The notes below the pieces were generated by a model. That model worked only from the letters and a program-made list of their open reading frames with translations. It was not told the DNA's origin and ran no database searches. A DNA stretch of 14,686 bases, from positions 1-14,686 of the forward strand of contig JAFQVZ010000359.1 of the NCBI GenBank assembly GCA_017407765.1, in the 5' to 3' direction. This document shows positions 6,017 to 13,800 of the stretch, one piece after another; position 1 is the first letter of the stretch, and each line of letters opens with the position of its first letter. The translations under genes were made by a program, and so were the position numbers. Origin of the DNA: Clostridia bacterium. GTDB lineage: Bacteria > Bacillota > Clostridia > Oscillospirales > Butyricicoccaceae.

Positions 6017-7030
6017 ATGAACAAGAAACTCAAGAACCTGCTTATGGTCACAGGCGCAGCCACACTGACCGCTGCCGCCGTTTACGGCCTCAATAAGCTT
6101 GACGCAAAAAAGGATAAGAAGCGCTATCCTCAGATGGGCCGCATGGTCGAAGTCAGAGGAAAGAGAATGCATGTATATACATGCGGCGAAGGCGAAAACA
6201 CCATCGTTATGCTGACAGGTCACAGCACACCCACCCCCTCCATCGACTTCAGGCCTCTGGTAAGCCGCCTCGGTGCAAGTTATAAAGTAGTCGTTCCCGA
6301 ACCCTTCGGCTATGGCTATTCCGAACACACTTCCGAGCCCAGAACAGTCGAAAACGTTGTCGACGAGATCCGCGAAGGCCTGCGCAAGGCCGGAATGTTC
6401 CCGCCCTATGTCCTCTGCGGCCATTCCCTCGGCGGCATCAATATGCTTTACTGGGCAGCACATTATCCCAGAGAGGTTGCCGGCGTCATCGGCATCGATT
6501 CCACTCTGCCCCAGCAGGCAAATATGCCTCTGCCCATGCCCAAGCCCATCATGAAGGCCATGACCTTCCTCTCCAACATCACCCCCATCAGGCTCATCAT
6601 CAAGGCCGGTATGCTTGACAGTAAGCTCAATGCCTTTGCCGGCGGCGATATGGATCTGCTGCCTGTGCTCAGATCCCACATGGCAAACGGCCAGATGTCG
6701 TCCACATCCAACAACGAGCTCTTTGCCTTCTCGTCCAACTGTGCCGAAGTCGCGGGCCTCAACTACCCCGCTTCCTGCCCCGTTCTTATGTTCGTCGCAT
6801 CGGAGAGCCAGGAGCTGGTCCAGAACAGCAGCACCTATTCCTTCGACTGGATGGCCGAACACGAAAAGCTGGCTATGCATGCTTTCCGCGGCAAGTGCAT
6901 GATGATCGAAGGCGGCCACTTCCTGCACCACACCGCAGCCGAAGAGATGGCAAACGAGATCCGCGCCTTCTTCCCTGCTGAAGAAGAGCTGCTCTCGGCA
7001 GCCGCAATGGCATCGCATAAGAATCACTGA
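6017..7030 (+). CDS. Alpha/beta hydrolase with N-terminal membrane anchor (337 aa)
   Basis: ATG at 6017 with GGAGGA six bases upstream; an upstream in-frame GTG at 5948 has no SD. The N-terminus (MNKKLKNLL, then hydrophobic residues to about 25, then a lysine-rich stretch) looks like an uncleaved signal anchor. The catalytic domain starts near residue 43: an oxyanion-loop region LTGHS (66-70), nucleophile elbow GHSLGG with S137, and a C-terminal histidine in EGGHFLHH (H301). The acid residue is not certain; the usual loop reads VASESQE near 260-266, so E263 or E266 may serve. It resembles generic esterase/lipase-like hydrolases and no substrate can be assigned. It follows the PLP enzyme by 65 bases without a terminator, so the two are probably co-transcribed. 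Confidence 0.8.
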   Translation: MNKKLKNLLMVTGAATLTAAAVYGLNKLDAKKDKKRYPQMGRMVEVRGKRMHVYTCGEGENTIVMLTGHSTPTPSIDFRPLVSRLGASYKVVVPEPFGYGYSEHTSEPRTVENVVDEIREGLRKAGMFPPYVLCGHSLGGINMLYWAAHYPREVAGVIGIDSTLPQQANMPLPMPKPIMKAMTFLSNITPIRLIIKAGMLDSKLNAFAGGDMDLLPVLRSHMANGQMSSTSNNELFAFSSNCAEVAGLNYPASCPVLMFVASESQELVQNSSTYSFDWMAEHEKLAMHAFRGKCMMIEGGHFLHHTAAEEMANEIRAFFPAEEELLSAAAMASHKNH

Positions 7031-7037
7031 TTTTCAC

Positions 7038-7071
7038 GGCCCCACAGGCATATACTTGTGGGGCCTGTTTT
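7038..7071 (+). terminator. Intrinsic terminator inside the gene run
   Basis: A perfect 9-bp stem, GGCCCCACA (7038-7046) with TGTGGGGCC (7057-7065), has a 10-base loop and a TGTTTTA tail. It lies eight bases after the hydrolase stop and only 10 bases before the next SD. Confidence 0.8.
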
Positions 7072-7095
7072 AAAACCGATTAAGGAGAACTTATT

Positions 7096-8226
7096 ATGGA
7101 AAAGATCCTTTCTGATTTTCTTGAAATGGTCCGGGCCGATGCTATTTCCCGTGACGAACGTAAGGTAGCCGACATCCTGCTCGCAAAGCTCCGCGAACTT
7201 GGCATCACCGAGGTTTATGAAGATGATGCAGGCGCTAAGGTCGGCGGCAACACCGGCAATATCTTTGCCCGCCTGCCCGGCACCCTCCCGGGCGCCATCA
7301 TGATCTCGTCTCACATGGACCGCATGCCCCAGGGCTTCGGCATCGAGCCGGTGATCGAAAACGGCGTTGTGTCCACCAAGGGCGACACCATCCTTGCAGC
7401 CGACGATCTGGGCGGCATTTCCGCTATTCTTGACGGCGTACGCCGCCTTAAGGAATCGGGCAAGCCTCACTGCACCGTCGAGATGCTGTTCACAATCTGT
7501 GAAGAGGTAGGTCTTCTGGGCAGCCTCAATTTTGATTATAAGGATATCAAGTCGGAGATCGCCTATGCCCTCGACTCTCCCGGTCACATCGGCCGCATCA
7601 TCCTCGCCGCTCCCCACTCGGCAAAGATCCAGTGTGAAGTCTTCGGCCAGGCTGCCCATGCAGGCTCGGAGCCCGAAAAGGGCAAGAGCGCGGCTGTAGG
7701 CGCAGCAAAGATCCTCGCCACCCTGCGCGAAGGCAGGCTCGACCACGAGTCCACCTCCAACTTCCCCATCGTCAATGCCGGCGGCACGGCAACAAACGCC
7801 GTCTGCGACTATGCCATCATCAAGGGTGAGGCCCGTTCGCTGGACAAGCAGAAGCTGCTCGACTATATCGCATATTTCGAAGATCACTGCAAGAAGACCG
7901 GCGAAGAGTTCGGCGTTCAGATCAAGACCGAGTGGAGCCTTGGCTCGCCCGGCTTTAAGGTTCCTGCCGACAGCCCCTCGGTAAAGCTTATGTGCGATGT
8001 ATTTGCCGATATGGGCGTGGATGCCAACCCCGAAGCGGGAGGCGGCGGCATGGATGCCAACCGCTTTAATTATAACGGCCTCCAGAGCGTCGGCCTTGCT
8101 ACCGGTTATTTCGCCAACCACACCACAAACGAGCACGTATTCCTCGACAGTTTCCTCAGAACAGGCGAAATGGTTGAAAAGACCGTTCTCCGCTATTCCG
8201 AAAATCTCGAAAGCTATAAAGTATGA
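7096..8226 (+). CDS. M20 family metallopeptidase, PepT-like (376 aa)
   Basis: ATG at 7096 after AAGGAG. It is a two-zinc aminopeptidase fold. Predicted ligands are H73 in SSHMD, bridging D103 in AADDLGG, E136/E137 in CEEVGLLGS (general base and ligand), D160 in ALDSPG, and H347 in NEHVF. The lid/dimerisation domain lies about 175-290, with GQAAHAGSEPEKGKSA typical of M20. Length matches the PepT-like group of Firmicutes, shorter than true peptidase T. It probably hydrolyses small peptides in the cytoplasm; no signal peptide is seen. It has its own terminator but little room for a promoter after the preceding terminator, so expression may rely on readthrough from the PLP-enzyme promoter. The 370-residue antisense ORF is a shadow. 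Confidence 0.9.
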   Translation: MEKILSDFLEMVRADAISRDERKVADILLAKLRELGITEVYEDDAGAKVGGNTGNIFARLPGTLPGAIMISSHMDRMPQGFGIEPVIENGVVSTKGDTILAADDLGGISAILDGVRRLKESGKPHCTVEMLFTICEEVGLLGSLNFDYKDIKSEIAYALDSPGHIGRIILAAPHSAKIQCEVFGQAAHAGSEPEKGKSAAVGAAKILATLREGRLDHESTSNFPIVNAGGTATNAVCDYAIIKGEARSLDKQKLLDYIAYFEDHCKKTGEEFGVQIKTEWSLGSPGFKVPADSPSVKLMCDVFADMGVDANPEAGGGGMDANRFNYNGLQSVGLATGYFANHTTNEHVFLDSFLRTGEMVEKTVLRYSENLESYKV

Positions 8227-8237
8227 TATTTCATCGG

Positions 8238-8266
8238 CGGGCCTGCATCATGCAGGCCCGTTTTTT
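8238..8266 (+). terminator. Intrinsic terminator after the M20 peptidase
   Basis: A perfect 10-bp stem, CGGGCCTGCA (8238-8247) with TGCAGGCCCG (8251-8260), has a 3-base loop and is followed by TTTTTT. It starts 12 bases after the stop codon. Confidence 0.92.
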
Positions 8267-8333
8267 GTTATTATGCACATAAAGTTCTCGTAAAAAATAT
8301 GCACGATGCTGAATATAATTACTTAAGATTTCG

Positions 8334-8342
8334 TGGTATACT
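8334..8342 (+). promoter_or_regulatory. Extended -10 promoter for the AbrB-family gene
   Basis: TGGTATACT (TG at 8334-8335, TATACT at 8337-8342) lies 39 bases before the ATG. There is no convincing -35; the bases at that spacing are TATAAT-like. It follows the strong terminator at 8238-8266, so a new transcript must start here. Confidence 0.5.
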
Positions 8343-8381
8343 TGTTTTAATTGGTATTTTCTATTAGAAGGAGAATAGCTT

Positions 8382-9419
8382 ATGTGGATCTTTCTTGTTT
8401 TGGCCATTGCAGCCACCGGCGGCATCATCGGGCTTAAATTAAAACTTCCGGCAGGCGCCATGCTTGGCGCCATGATCTCGGTAGCTATATTCACCGTAGT
8501 AACCGACCTTCAGGTCATTCCTCCCTGGTTCAAGGTATGCGCTCAGATGGTGTCGGGCGGATATATCGGAACCACCATGACAAGAGAAAGCCTGGGCCAG
8601 CTCAAAAAGGTGGCTCCCGCAGCTGTTTTCCTGCTGACCGGAATGCTGGTGATCAACCTCATCGTTGCAGGAGTGCTTTATATGACCTCCCCCCTCGACC
8701 TGACCACCTGCCTTTTTGCCACCGCTCCCGGCGGCATGACCGATATGACCATCATCAGCGACGATATGGGCGCCAACTCGCCGGTCGTCAGTGTATTCCA
8801 GGTATGCCGAATGGCGCTTGCCATCTCCAGCTTCCCTATCATGATCCCCAAGCTGTGCGGTCTTGAGTATGGCGGACGCAGGAAGAAGGCTGCAAAAAAG
8901 AAAGCTCCCCTTACCCGCGAGCAGTATATTGCTCTTTTCAAGACCATCGCTGTTGCCGTAGTTTCGGGTCTGTTGGGATATAAGTCGGGCCTGCCCGGAG
9001 GCACGATGCTCTTCTCGGTAGTGGGCGTAAGTATATGCAAGCTGGTCTTCGGAATTGGCTTCATCCCCCTTAGGGTCAAGCAGGCGGCTCAGATCATCTC
9101 CGGCTCCTTCATCGGCGCCAAGATCACCATGGCTACTGTAACCCTTATCGCCTCCATGTGGTATAACGTGATCCTTATGCTGGTCATTTTCTTCCCCCTG
9201 TGCCTCGGCCTTGGCTGGCTGCTGCACAAGGTATGTAAGCTCGACCTTCTCACCGGCCTCTACTGCTCGGCTCCTGCAGGCGCATCCGAAATGGCTCTTA
9301 TCGCCAGCGATGTCGGCGCCGACGGCCCCAATGTTGCCATCCTTCAGATATGGCGAATGCTGGGCGTTATCGCATTCTTCCCCTCGGTCTTCAAACTTAT
9401 CATTTCGGCTATCGCCTAA
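8382..9419 (+). CDS. AbrB-family membrane protein (putative transporter, 345 aa)
   Basis: ATG at 8382, eight bases after AAGGAG. About ten membrane segments are arranged as two similar halves. The first has LPAGAMLGAM, GGYIGTTMTRESL and ATAPGGMTDMTIISDDMGAN. The second repeats it as LPGGTMLFSV, GSFIGAKITMATV and SAPAGASEMALIASDVGAD, each followed by a Q-x-x-R-M segment. A basic linker (GGRRKKAAKKK) joins the halves. This is the PF05145 family, often mislabelled as AbrB regulator or ammonia monooxygenase; it has no DNA-binding domain. The duplicated layout suggests a transporter, but no substrate is established. It stands as a single gene; a T-run straight after the stop (9423-9429) with a short CGG/CCG stem may end it weakly. 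Confidence 0.85.
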   Translation: MWIFLVLAIAATGGIIGLKLKLPAGAMLGAMISVAIFTVVTDLQVIPPWFKVCAQMVSGGYIGTTMTRESLGQLKKVAPAAVFLLTGMLVINLIVAGVLYMTSPLDLTTCLFATAPGGMTDMTIISDDMGANSPVVSVFQVCRMALAISSFPIMIPKLCGLEYGGRRKKAAKKKAPLTREQYIALFKTIAVAVVSGLLGYKSGLPGGTMLFSVVGVSICKLVFGIGFIPLRVKQAAQIISGSFIGAKITMATVTLIASMWYNVILMLVIFFPLCLGLGWLLHKVCKLDLLTGLYCSAPAGASEMALIASDVGADGPNVAILQIWRMLGVIAFFPSVFKLIISAIA

Positions 9420-9461
9420 CCGTTTTTTTACATCTTCCACCCATATTTATCCCGTTGCCCT

Positions 9462-9490
9462 TTGCCAAAACAGTGGATTTGTGGTATATT
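9462..9490 (+). promoter_or_regulatory. Promoter of the YhfC-like gene
   Basis: TTGCCA (9462-9467), a 17-base spacer and TATATT (9485-9490), with an extended -10 TG at 9482-9483, lie 35 bases before the ATG. It is the best-formed promoter of the TGGTATA set in this window. Confidence 0.7.
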
Positions 9491-9525
9491 AAAAGGGTAA
9501 AGTTTTTTTCGCAAAGAGGTCTTTT

Positions 9526-10218
9526 ATGAATCTTATCTGTTGTCTTTTCACCCTTATTGTAACCGTCCTTATTCCCGCCGGCGGATTTATTTTCCTTCTC
9601 GACCATGAAGAAGGATATTCAAAGCAGTTCTTCGCCGGCGCGGCCACCTACGTCGCTCTTTATCTTTTCAGCGTTCTTCCCTTCCTGAGCCAGATCTCGA
9701 ACTCCCTTGTATCTTCGGGCCTTATCGCGATGATCTTCGGCTCGGCCCTGCTTCTGGGCATAGTATCCGAGGCAGCACGCCTTATGATCTGCAGATATTA
9801 TCTTGGTTATAGGAACATGAGATATAAAGACGCCCTTTCTGTCGGCTTTGGCCACTGGGCTGTTGAGGCGCTTATCACCGTTGGCTTCAATGTGTTCATT
9901 ATTTTCCTCAACTTCTCACAGCAGGGCGCCATGGTCGATCCCTTCATGATGGTAATGACCGGCCTTGAAAGGCTGTTCGTTCTGCCCATTATGCTTCTTT
10001 TGTCCCTTCTCACAATTTACAGCGCCAGAACCGGCAAGTATATCACAGCCGGCCTCGCTGCCGTTTTTCACGCCATTTTTAACGGCACCGTTACCCTGCT
10101 CGGCGTTACGGGAATGAGCAATATAAATATCCTTATCGTAACCGGCCTGACTGCGGTTTTCTGCCTGTTCTGGGTGTTTAAGCTCAAAAAACTTCTTTAT
10201 GAAGAAGGCACAAATTAA
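9526..10218 (+). CDS. YhfC-like intramembrane protease homologue (230 aa)
   Basis: ATG at 9526 with a moderate SD (AGAGGT, five bases upstream). The protein has about seven hydrophobic segments. Three conserved polar clusters sit in membrane regions: E82 and R85 in SEAARL, H110 and E114 in GFGHWAVEA, and H182 with N186 in FHAIFNG. This E-x2-R / GxGHxxxE / Hx3N set is what I know from the YhfC family (PF10086), related to the CPBP/Abi glutamic intramembrane proteases. It probably cleaves membrane proteins or leader peptides within the bilayer; no substrate can be named. No bacteriocin or export genes are adjacent. It has its own promoter and lies 78 bases before fhs with only an AT-rich hairpin between. 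Confidence 0.7.
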   Translation: MNLICCLFTLIVTVLIPAGGFIFLLDHEEGYSKQFFAGAATYVALYLFSVLPFLSQISNSLVSSGLIAMIFGSALLLGIVSEAARLMICRYYLGYRNMRYKDALSVGFGHWAVEALITVGFNVFIIFLNFSQQGAMVDPFMMVMTGLERLFVLPIMLLLSLLTIYSARTGKYITAGLAAVFHAIFNGTVTLLGVTGMSNINILIVTGLTAVFCLFWVFKLKKLLYEEGTN

Positions 10219-10223
10219 ATCTG

Positions 10224-10241
10224 ATATCAATTTTTTGATAT
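10224..10241. other. AT-rich perfect hairpin before fhs
   Basis: ATATCAA (10224-10230) and TTGATAT (10235-10241) form a 7-bp stem with a TTTT loop, six bases after the stop of the YhfC-like gene. It lacks GC and a T tail, so it is a poor terminator; it could be an operator or a weak RNA stem. I found no clear promoter for fhs in the remaining 55 bases. Confidence 0.3.
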
Positions 10242-10296
10242 AAAGTACGTTAACTTAAGAGGCAATATGCCCCACAAATAACAGGAGGTAACAACT

Positions 10297-11967
10297 ATGT
10301 CCTACAAATCCGACATCGAGATCGCTCAGAGCACCGAAATGCTCCACATTGGTAAGATCGCCGACAAGGCCGGCATCCCCGAAGATGCCCTTGAACTCTA
10401 TGGCAACTATAAGGCTAAGATCAATATCAATAAGCTCCCCAAGGATAAGGAAGACGGCAAGCTGATTCTCGTAACAGCTATCACTCCCACACCCGCCGGC
10501 GAAGGCAAGACCACAACATCGGTAGGTCTCCACGACGCTCTCTGTGAGATCGGCAAGAAGTCGATCGTCGCACTTCGCGAGCCCTCTCTCGGCCCCGTAT
10601 TCGGTGTCAAGGGCGGCGCTGCCGGCGGCGGCTATGCTCAGGTAATCCCCATGGAGGACATCAACCTCCACTTCACAGGCGACTTCCACGCCATCGGCGC
10701 AGCAAACAACCTGCTGGCTGCAATGATCGACAACCATATCTATCAGGGCAACGCCCTCAACATCGATCCCTGCCGCATCACATGGAGACGTGCAGTCGAC
10801 ATGAATGACCGTCAGCTGAGAAACATCACAAACGGCCTTGGCGGACGTACAAACGGCGTTCCCCGTGAAGACGGCTTTGACATCACAGTTGCTTCCGAAG
10901 TAATGGCTGTTCTGTGCCTTGCTTCCGACATCACAGACCTCAAGGAGCGCCTTGGCCGCATCATCATCGGCTATACAAGAGATAACCAGCCCGTAACAGC
11001 AGGCCAGCTCAACGCAGCAGGCGCTATGGCTGCCCTCCTCAAGGATGCCCTGAAGCCCAACCTCGTTCAGACACTCGAGCACAACCCCGCTCTTATCCAC
11101 GGCGGCCCCTTCGCCAACATCGCTCACGGCTGCAACAGCGTTATCGCTACAAAGACAGCCCTCAAGCTGGCTGATTATGTTGTAACAGAAGCAGGCTTCG
11201 GCGCTGACCTGGGTGCTGAGAAGTTCCTCGACATTAAGTGCCGCATGGCCGGCCTCAAGCCCTCGGCAGTCGTTATCGTTGCCACAGTCAAGGCTCTCAA
11301 GATGCACGGCGGCGTAGCCAAGACCGAGCTGGGTGCCGAAAACCTCGAAGCTCTTGAAAAGGGCCTGCCCAACCTGCTGCAGCATATCGAAAACGTCACA
11401 CAGGTATTTGGCCTGCCCGCAGTTGTTGCCATCAACCGCTTCCCCACCGACACAGAAGCTGAGCTCAAGCTCATCGAGGACAAGTGCCGTGAGCTGGGCG
11501 TTAACGTTGCTCTCAGCGAAGTCTGGGGCAAGGGCGGCAAGGGCGGCGTCGCTCTGGCAGAAGAGGTCGTAAGACTCTGCGAGCAGCCCAACAACTTCCA
11601 GCATGTTTATACATCCGAAATGGGCCTTAAGGACAAGATCCGCGCTATCGCTCAGAAGATCTATCGTGCTGACGATGTCGATTTCTCGGCTGCTGCTTCC
11701 CGCGAGATCAAGCGTCTTGAGGACATGGGCTTCGGCACATGCCCCGTCTGCATGGCCAAGACACAGTACAGCTTCTCTGACGATCAGAAGAAGCTGGGCG
11801 CACCCAGAAACTTCAACATCACAGTCCGTTCCGTCAAGATCTCGGCAGGTGCAGGCTTCGTAGTTGCCCTGACCGGTGATATCATGACAATGCCCGGCCT
11901 GCCCAAGGTTCCCTCTGCCGAGAAGATCGACGTCGACGCCGAAGGCAATATCAGCGGCATTTTCTAA
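10297..11967 (+). CDS. fhs: Formate--tetrahydrofolate ligase (556 aa)
   Basis: ATG at 10297, eight bases after AGGAGG. The enzyme makes 10-formyl-THF from formate, THF and ATP (EC 6.3.4.3) in the cytoplasm. The length is the family norm. The P-loop-type ATP site is [12 protein letters not shown] (63-74), followed by [20 protein letters not shown], the potassium- and nucleotide-binding region. The family signature [13 protein letters not shown] is intact, as are [13 protein letters not shown] and the C-terminal [11 protein letters not shown]. Codon use is strongly biased (CTC, AAG, GGC, ACA), consistent with high expression. It heads the fhs-fchA-folD set, interrupted only by a 112-bp repeat. 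The reaction is reversible, so the set may fix formate or make ATP while releasing it. A 583-residue antisense ORF is a shadow. Confidence 0.98.
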   Translation: MSYKSDIEIAQSTEMLHIGKIADKAGIPEDALELYGNYKAKININKLPKDKEDGKLILVTAITPTPAGEGKTTTSVGLHDALCEIGKKSIVALREPSLGPVFGVKGGAAGGGYAQVIPMEDINLHFTGDFHAIGAANNLLAAMIDNHIYQGNALNIDPCRITWRRAVDMNDRQLRNITNGLGGRTNGVPREDGFDITVASEVMAVLCLASDITDLKERLGRIIIGYTRDNQPVTAGQLNAAGAMAALLKDALKPNLVQTLEHNPALIHGGPFANIAHGCNSVIATKTALKLADYVVTEAGFGADLGAEKFLDIKCRMAGLKPSAVVIVATVKALKMHGGVAKTELGAENLEALEKGLPNLLQHIENVTQVFGLPAVVAINRFPTDTEAELKLIEDKCRELGVNVALSEVWGKGGKGGVALAEEVVRLCEQPNNFQHVYTSEMGLKDKIRAIAQKIYRADDVDFSAAASREIKRLEDMGFGTCPVCMAKTQYSFSDDQKKLGAPRNFNITVRSVKISAGAGFVVALTGDIMTMPGLPKVPSAEKIDVDAEGNISGIF

Positions 11968-11970
11968 TCC

Positions 11971-12213
11971 CCAAAAAATCTGCGATTTTCCGGGGACCCC
12001 TTTCAATCAAATAGATTTTCGGTAAATGAATTGCCGAAAATCGTTCGGCCGGACTTCCTGCCGGTCGCGCCCTGGCGCTCCACCAAAAAATCTGCGATTT
12101 TCCGGGGACCCCTTTCAATCAAATAGATTTTCGGTAAATGAATCACCGAAAATCGTTCGCCCGGACTTCCGACCGGTCGCGCCCTGGCGCTCCACCAAAA
12201 AATCTGCGATTTT
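11971..12213. repeat. 112-bp tandem repeat: two copies plus a 19-bp partial third
   Basis: Copy 1 is 11971-12082, copy 2 is 12083-12194 and a partial third is 12195-12213 (CCAAAAAATCTGCGATTTT). Copies 1 and 2 differ at five positions by eye (12032, 12033, 12048, 12059, 12060 of copy 1). Each holds nested inverted repeats: AAAATC/GATTTT, GATTTTCGG/CCGAAAATC (12014-12022/12034-12042), CGGCCGG/CCGGTCG with one G-U pair (12046-12052/12061-12067), and GCGCC/GGCGC. In copy 2 the two changes at the second stem's loop edge turn a G-U closing pair into A-U, consistent with a selected fold. It fills the 286-base gap between fhs and fchA and has no coding character. Confidence 0.9.
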
Positions 12214-12253
12214 TACTATTTTAATTCAAAATAATTTTTACAGGTAAACTATT

Positions 12254-12886
12254 ATGAGCTTTACAAATGTTTCTGTAACCGATTTTACAGCTCAGCTCTC
12301 GACCAAAGCCCCCGTTCCCGGGGGCGGCGGAGCTTCGGCTCTGGTCGGCGCTCTCGGCTCGGCTCTCGGCTGCATGGTCGGCTCGCTGACCGTCGGCAAA
12401 AAGAAGTATGCCGCTGTTGAAGAGGATATCAAGGCCCTTATGGAAAAGAGCCTTGCTCTTCAGGACGAGCTGCTGGCTCTTATCGACAAGGATGCCGAGG
12501 CTTTCGAGCCTCTTTCCAAGGCTTATGGCCTGCCCACAACGACCGATGAAGAAAAGGCACACAAAGCCGAGGTCATGGCTGTTGTTCTCAAGGATGCATG
12601 CGAAGTTCCCATGGAGATCATGCGCTGCTGCTGCCGCGCCATCGACCTCATCGAGGAATATGCCGCCAAGGGTTCTGTCATCGCGATCAGCGATGCAGGT
12701 GTTGGCGCCACTCTCTGTGCATCGGCTCTCAAGGGCGCATCTCTCAATGTATTCATCAACACCAAGTCCATGGCTGACCGCGAGATGGCTGAGGCATTTA
12801 ATACCGAGGCCAATGCCATGCTGGATAAGTATGTTCCCCTTGCCGACGAGATCTTTGCAGGAGTTCGCGGCAGGCTGGTAAAATAA
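12254..12886 (+). CDS. fchA: Methenyl-THF cyclohydrolase, FTCD-C family (210 aa)
   Basis: ATG at 12254; the SD is weak (CAGGTAA, eight bases upstream) compared with its neighbours. It belongs to the cyclodeaminase/cyclohydrolase family (PF04961), an all-helical dimeric protein. The glycine-rich N-terminal signature PVPGGGGASALVGALGSALG (21-40) is intact, with VGKKKY following, EVPMEIMRCC near 117-126 and ISDAGVGATLCASALKGA near 145-162. In one-carbon clusters the stand-alone form (FchA) interconverts 10-formyl-THF and 5,10-methenyl-THF; formiminoglutamate cyclodeaminase is the alternative, but hut genes are absent here. It lies between fhs and folD, 17 bases before folD, which suits the cyclohydrolase role, particularly as this FolD appears unable to do that step. 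Confidence 0.9.
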   Translation: MSFTNVSVTDFTAQLSTKAPVPGGGGASALVGALGSALGCMVGSLTVGKKKYAAVEEDIKALMEKSLALQDELLALIDKDAEAFEPLSKAYGLPTTTDEEKAHKAEVMAVVLKDACEVPMEIMRCCCRAIDLIEEYAAKGSVIAISDAGVGATLCASALKGASLNVFINTKSMADREMAEAFNTEANAMLDKYVPLADEIFAGVRGRLVK

Positions 12887-12903
12887 CCGGGAGGTAAAAA
12901 CCT

Positions 12904-13755
12904 ATGGCACAGCTTCTTAAGGGTCTGCCCGTTGCAAAGGCCATCGTTCAGACTCTCACCGAAAAGGCAGCTGCCCTTCACGAAAAGGGTGTTGTCCCCA
13001 CACTTATGATCGTTCGCGTTGGCAACCGCGGCGACGATATCTCTTATGAAAAGGGCGCCATCAAGCGCTGCCGCAGCTGCGGTATCGACGTTAGGCGCAT
13101 TATCTTCCCCGAAAGCGTTTCCGAGCAGTATCTGCTGGAAACCATCGAGGATATCAACAACGACCCCTCTATCCACGGCGTTCTGCTGTTCCGTCCTCTG
13201 CCCAAGCATCTGAATGAGGCTAAGGTATGTGCGGCTCTCGACCCCGCCAAGGATATGGACGGCATCACAGAAGGCTCGATGGCCGGCATCTTCTCGGGCA
13301 GCGGAATGGGTTATCCTCCCTGCACAGCTCAGGCCTGCATCGAGATCCTCGACCACTATGGATTTGAGATTGAAGGCAAGAAGGCCACCGTTCTGGGCCG
13401 CAGCAATGTAATCGGCAAGCCGGTTGCTATGCTTCTCCTCAAGCGTAATGCGACAGTCACCATCTGCCACACACGCACAAAGGAACTGCCCAAGACCTGC
13501 TCTGAAGCCGAGATCCTCATCGCCGCTGCCGGCAAGGCAGGCGTTGTGGGCGCAGGCCATGTTTCTGAAGGCCAGGTGGTCCTTGATGTCGGCATCAATG
13601 TCACCCCCGAGGGCAAGCTGACCGGCGACGTTGACTTTGGCGCAGTCGAGCCCGTTGTTTCGGCCATCACACCTGTTCCCGCAGGTGTCGGCTCGGTAAC
13701 CACCGCTGTTCTGGCAAAGCACGTTGTCATGGCTGCCGAAAAGACAGTCAAATAA
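12904..13755 (+). CDS. folD: Methylene-THF dehydrogenase, FolD family, probably lacking cyclohydrolase activity (283 aa)
   Basis: ATG at 12904, nine bases after GGGAGG. The length and two-domain layout are those of FolD. The N-terminal substrate domain has KDMDG (116-120). The C-terminal Rossmann domain has VLGRSNVIGKP (163-173), TVTICHTRT (184-192) and the PVPAGVGSVTTAVLAKH segment (257-273). Y48 of the active site is kept (SYEKGAIKRC). The position of the cyclohydrolase lysine (human K56, four residues after the tyrosine) is A52, and the usual QLPLP motif reads FRPLP (96-100), so the partner glutamine is F96. Such a protein should still oxidise or reduce methylene/methenyl-THF with NAD(P) but not hydrolyse the methenyl form. 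The adjacent fchA would supply that step. Confidence 0.92.
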   Translation: MAQLLKGLPVAKAIVQTLTEKAAALHEKGVVPTLMIVRVGNRGDDISYEKGAIKRCRSCGIDVRRIIFPESVSEQYLLETIEDINNDPSIHGVLLFRPLPKHLNEAKVCAALDPAKDMDGITEGSMAGIFSGSGMGYPPCTAQACIEILDHYGFEIEGKKATVLGRSNVIGKPVAMLLLKRNATVTICHTRTKELPKTCSEAEILIAAAGKAGVVGAGHVSEGQVVLDVGINVTPEGKLTGDVDFGAVEPVVSAITPVPAGVGSVTTAVLAKHVVMAAEKTVK

Positions 13756-13765
13756 ATAAAAAATA

Positions 13766-13800
13766 ATCCGGCCTATGATCTGTAATAGGCCGGATCTTTT
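13766..13800. terminator. Two-way terminator between folD and plsY
   Basis: A perfect 11-bp stem, ATCCGGCCTAT (13766-13776) with ATAGGCCGGAT (13785-13795), has an 8-base loop, a CTTTTA tail on the plus strand and a TATTTTTTATTT tail on the minus strand. It serves the convergent ends of folD and the plsY-like gene. Confidence 0.9.

Noticed and set aside
4962..9440. Series of long minus-strand ORFs (4962-5996, 5897-7027, 7024-8136, 8439-9440)
   Set aside because: Each mirrors a convincing plus-strand gene with conserved motifs and SD. Their translations show no domain and they follow from the low use of stop-complement codons.
10255..12006. 583-residue open frame on the minus strand
   Set aside because: It is exactly antisense to fhs, an intact and highly conserved gene. 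It has no SD and its protein is full of C, A, V, D and G in shadow fashion; it arises from the codon bias of fhs.
11971..12213. CRISPR array
   Set aside because: There are only two long (112-bp) near-identical units in direct contact, with no short repeats or unique spacers and no cas genes.
12026..12247. 73-residue plus-strand ORF across the repeat
   Set aside because: It is just the 112-bp repeat translated through; the unit length is not a multiple of three and there is no SD.
12523..13722. 399-residue minus-strand ORF over fchA and folD
   Set aside because: It is antisense to two conserved genes, without RBS or recognisable domain.
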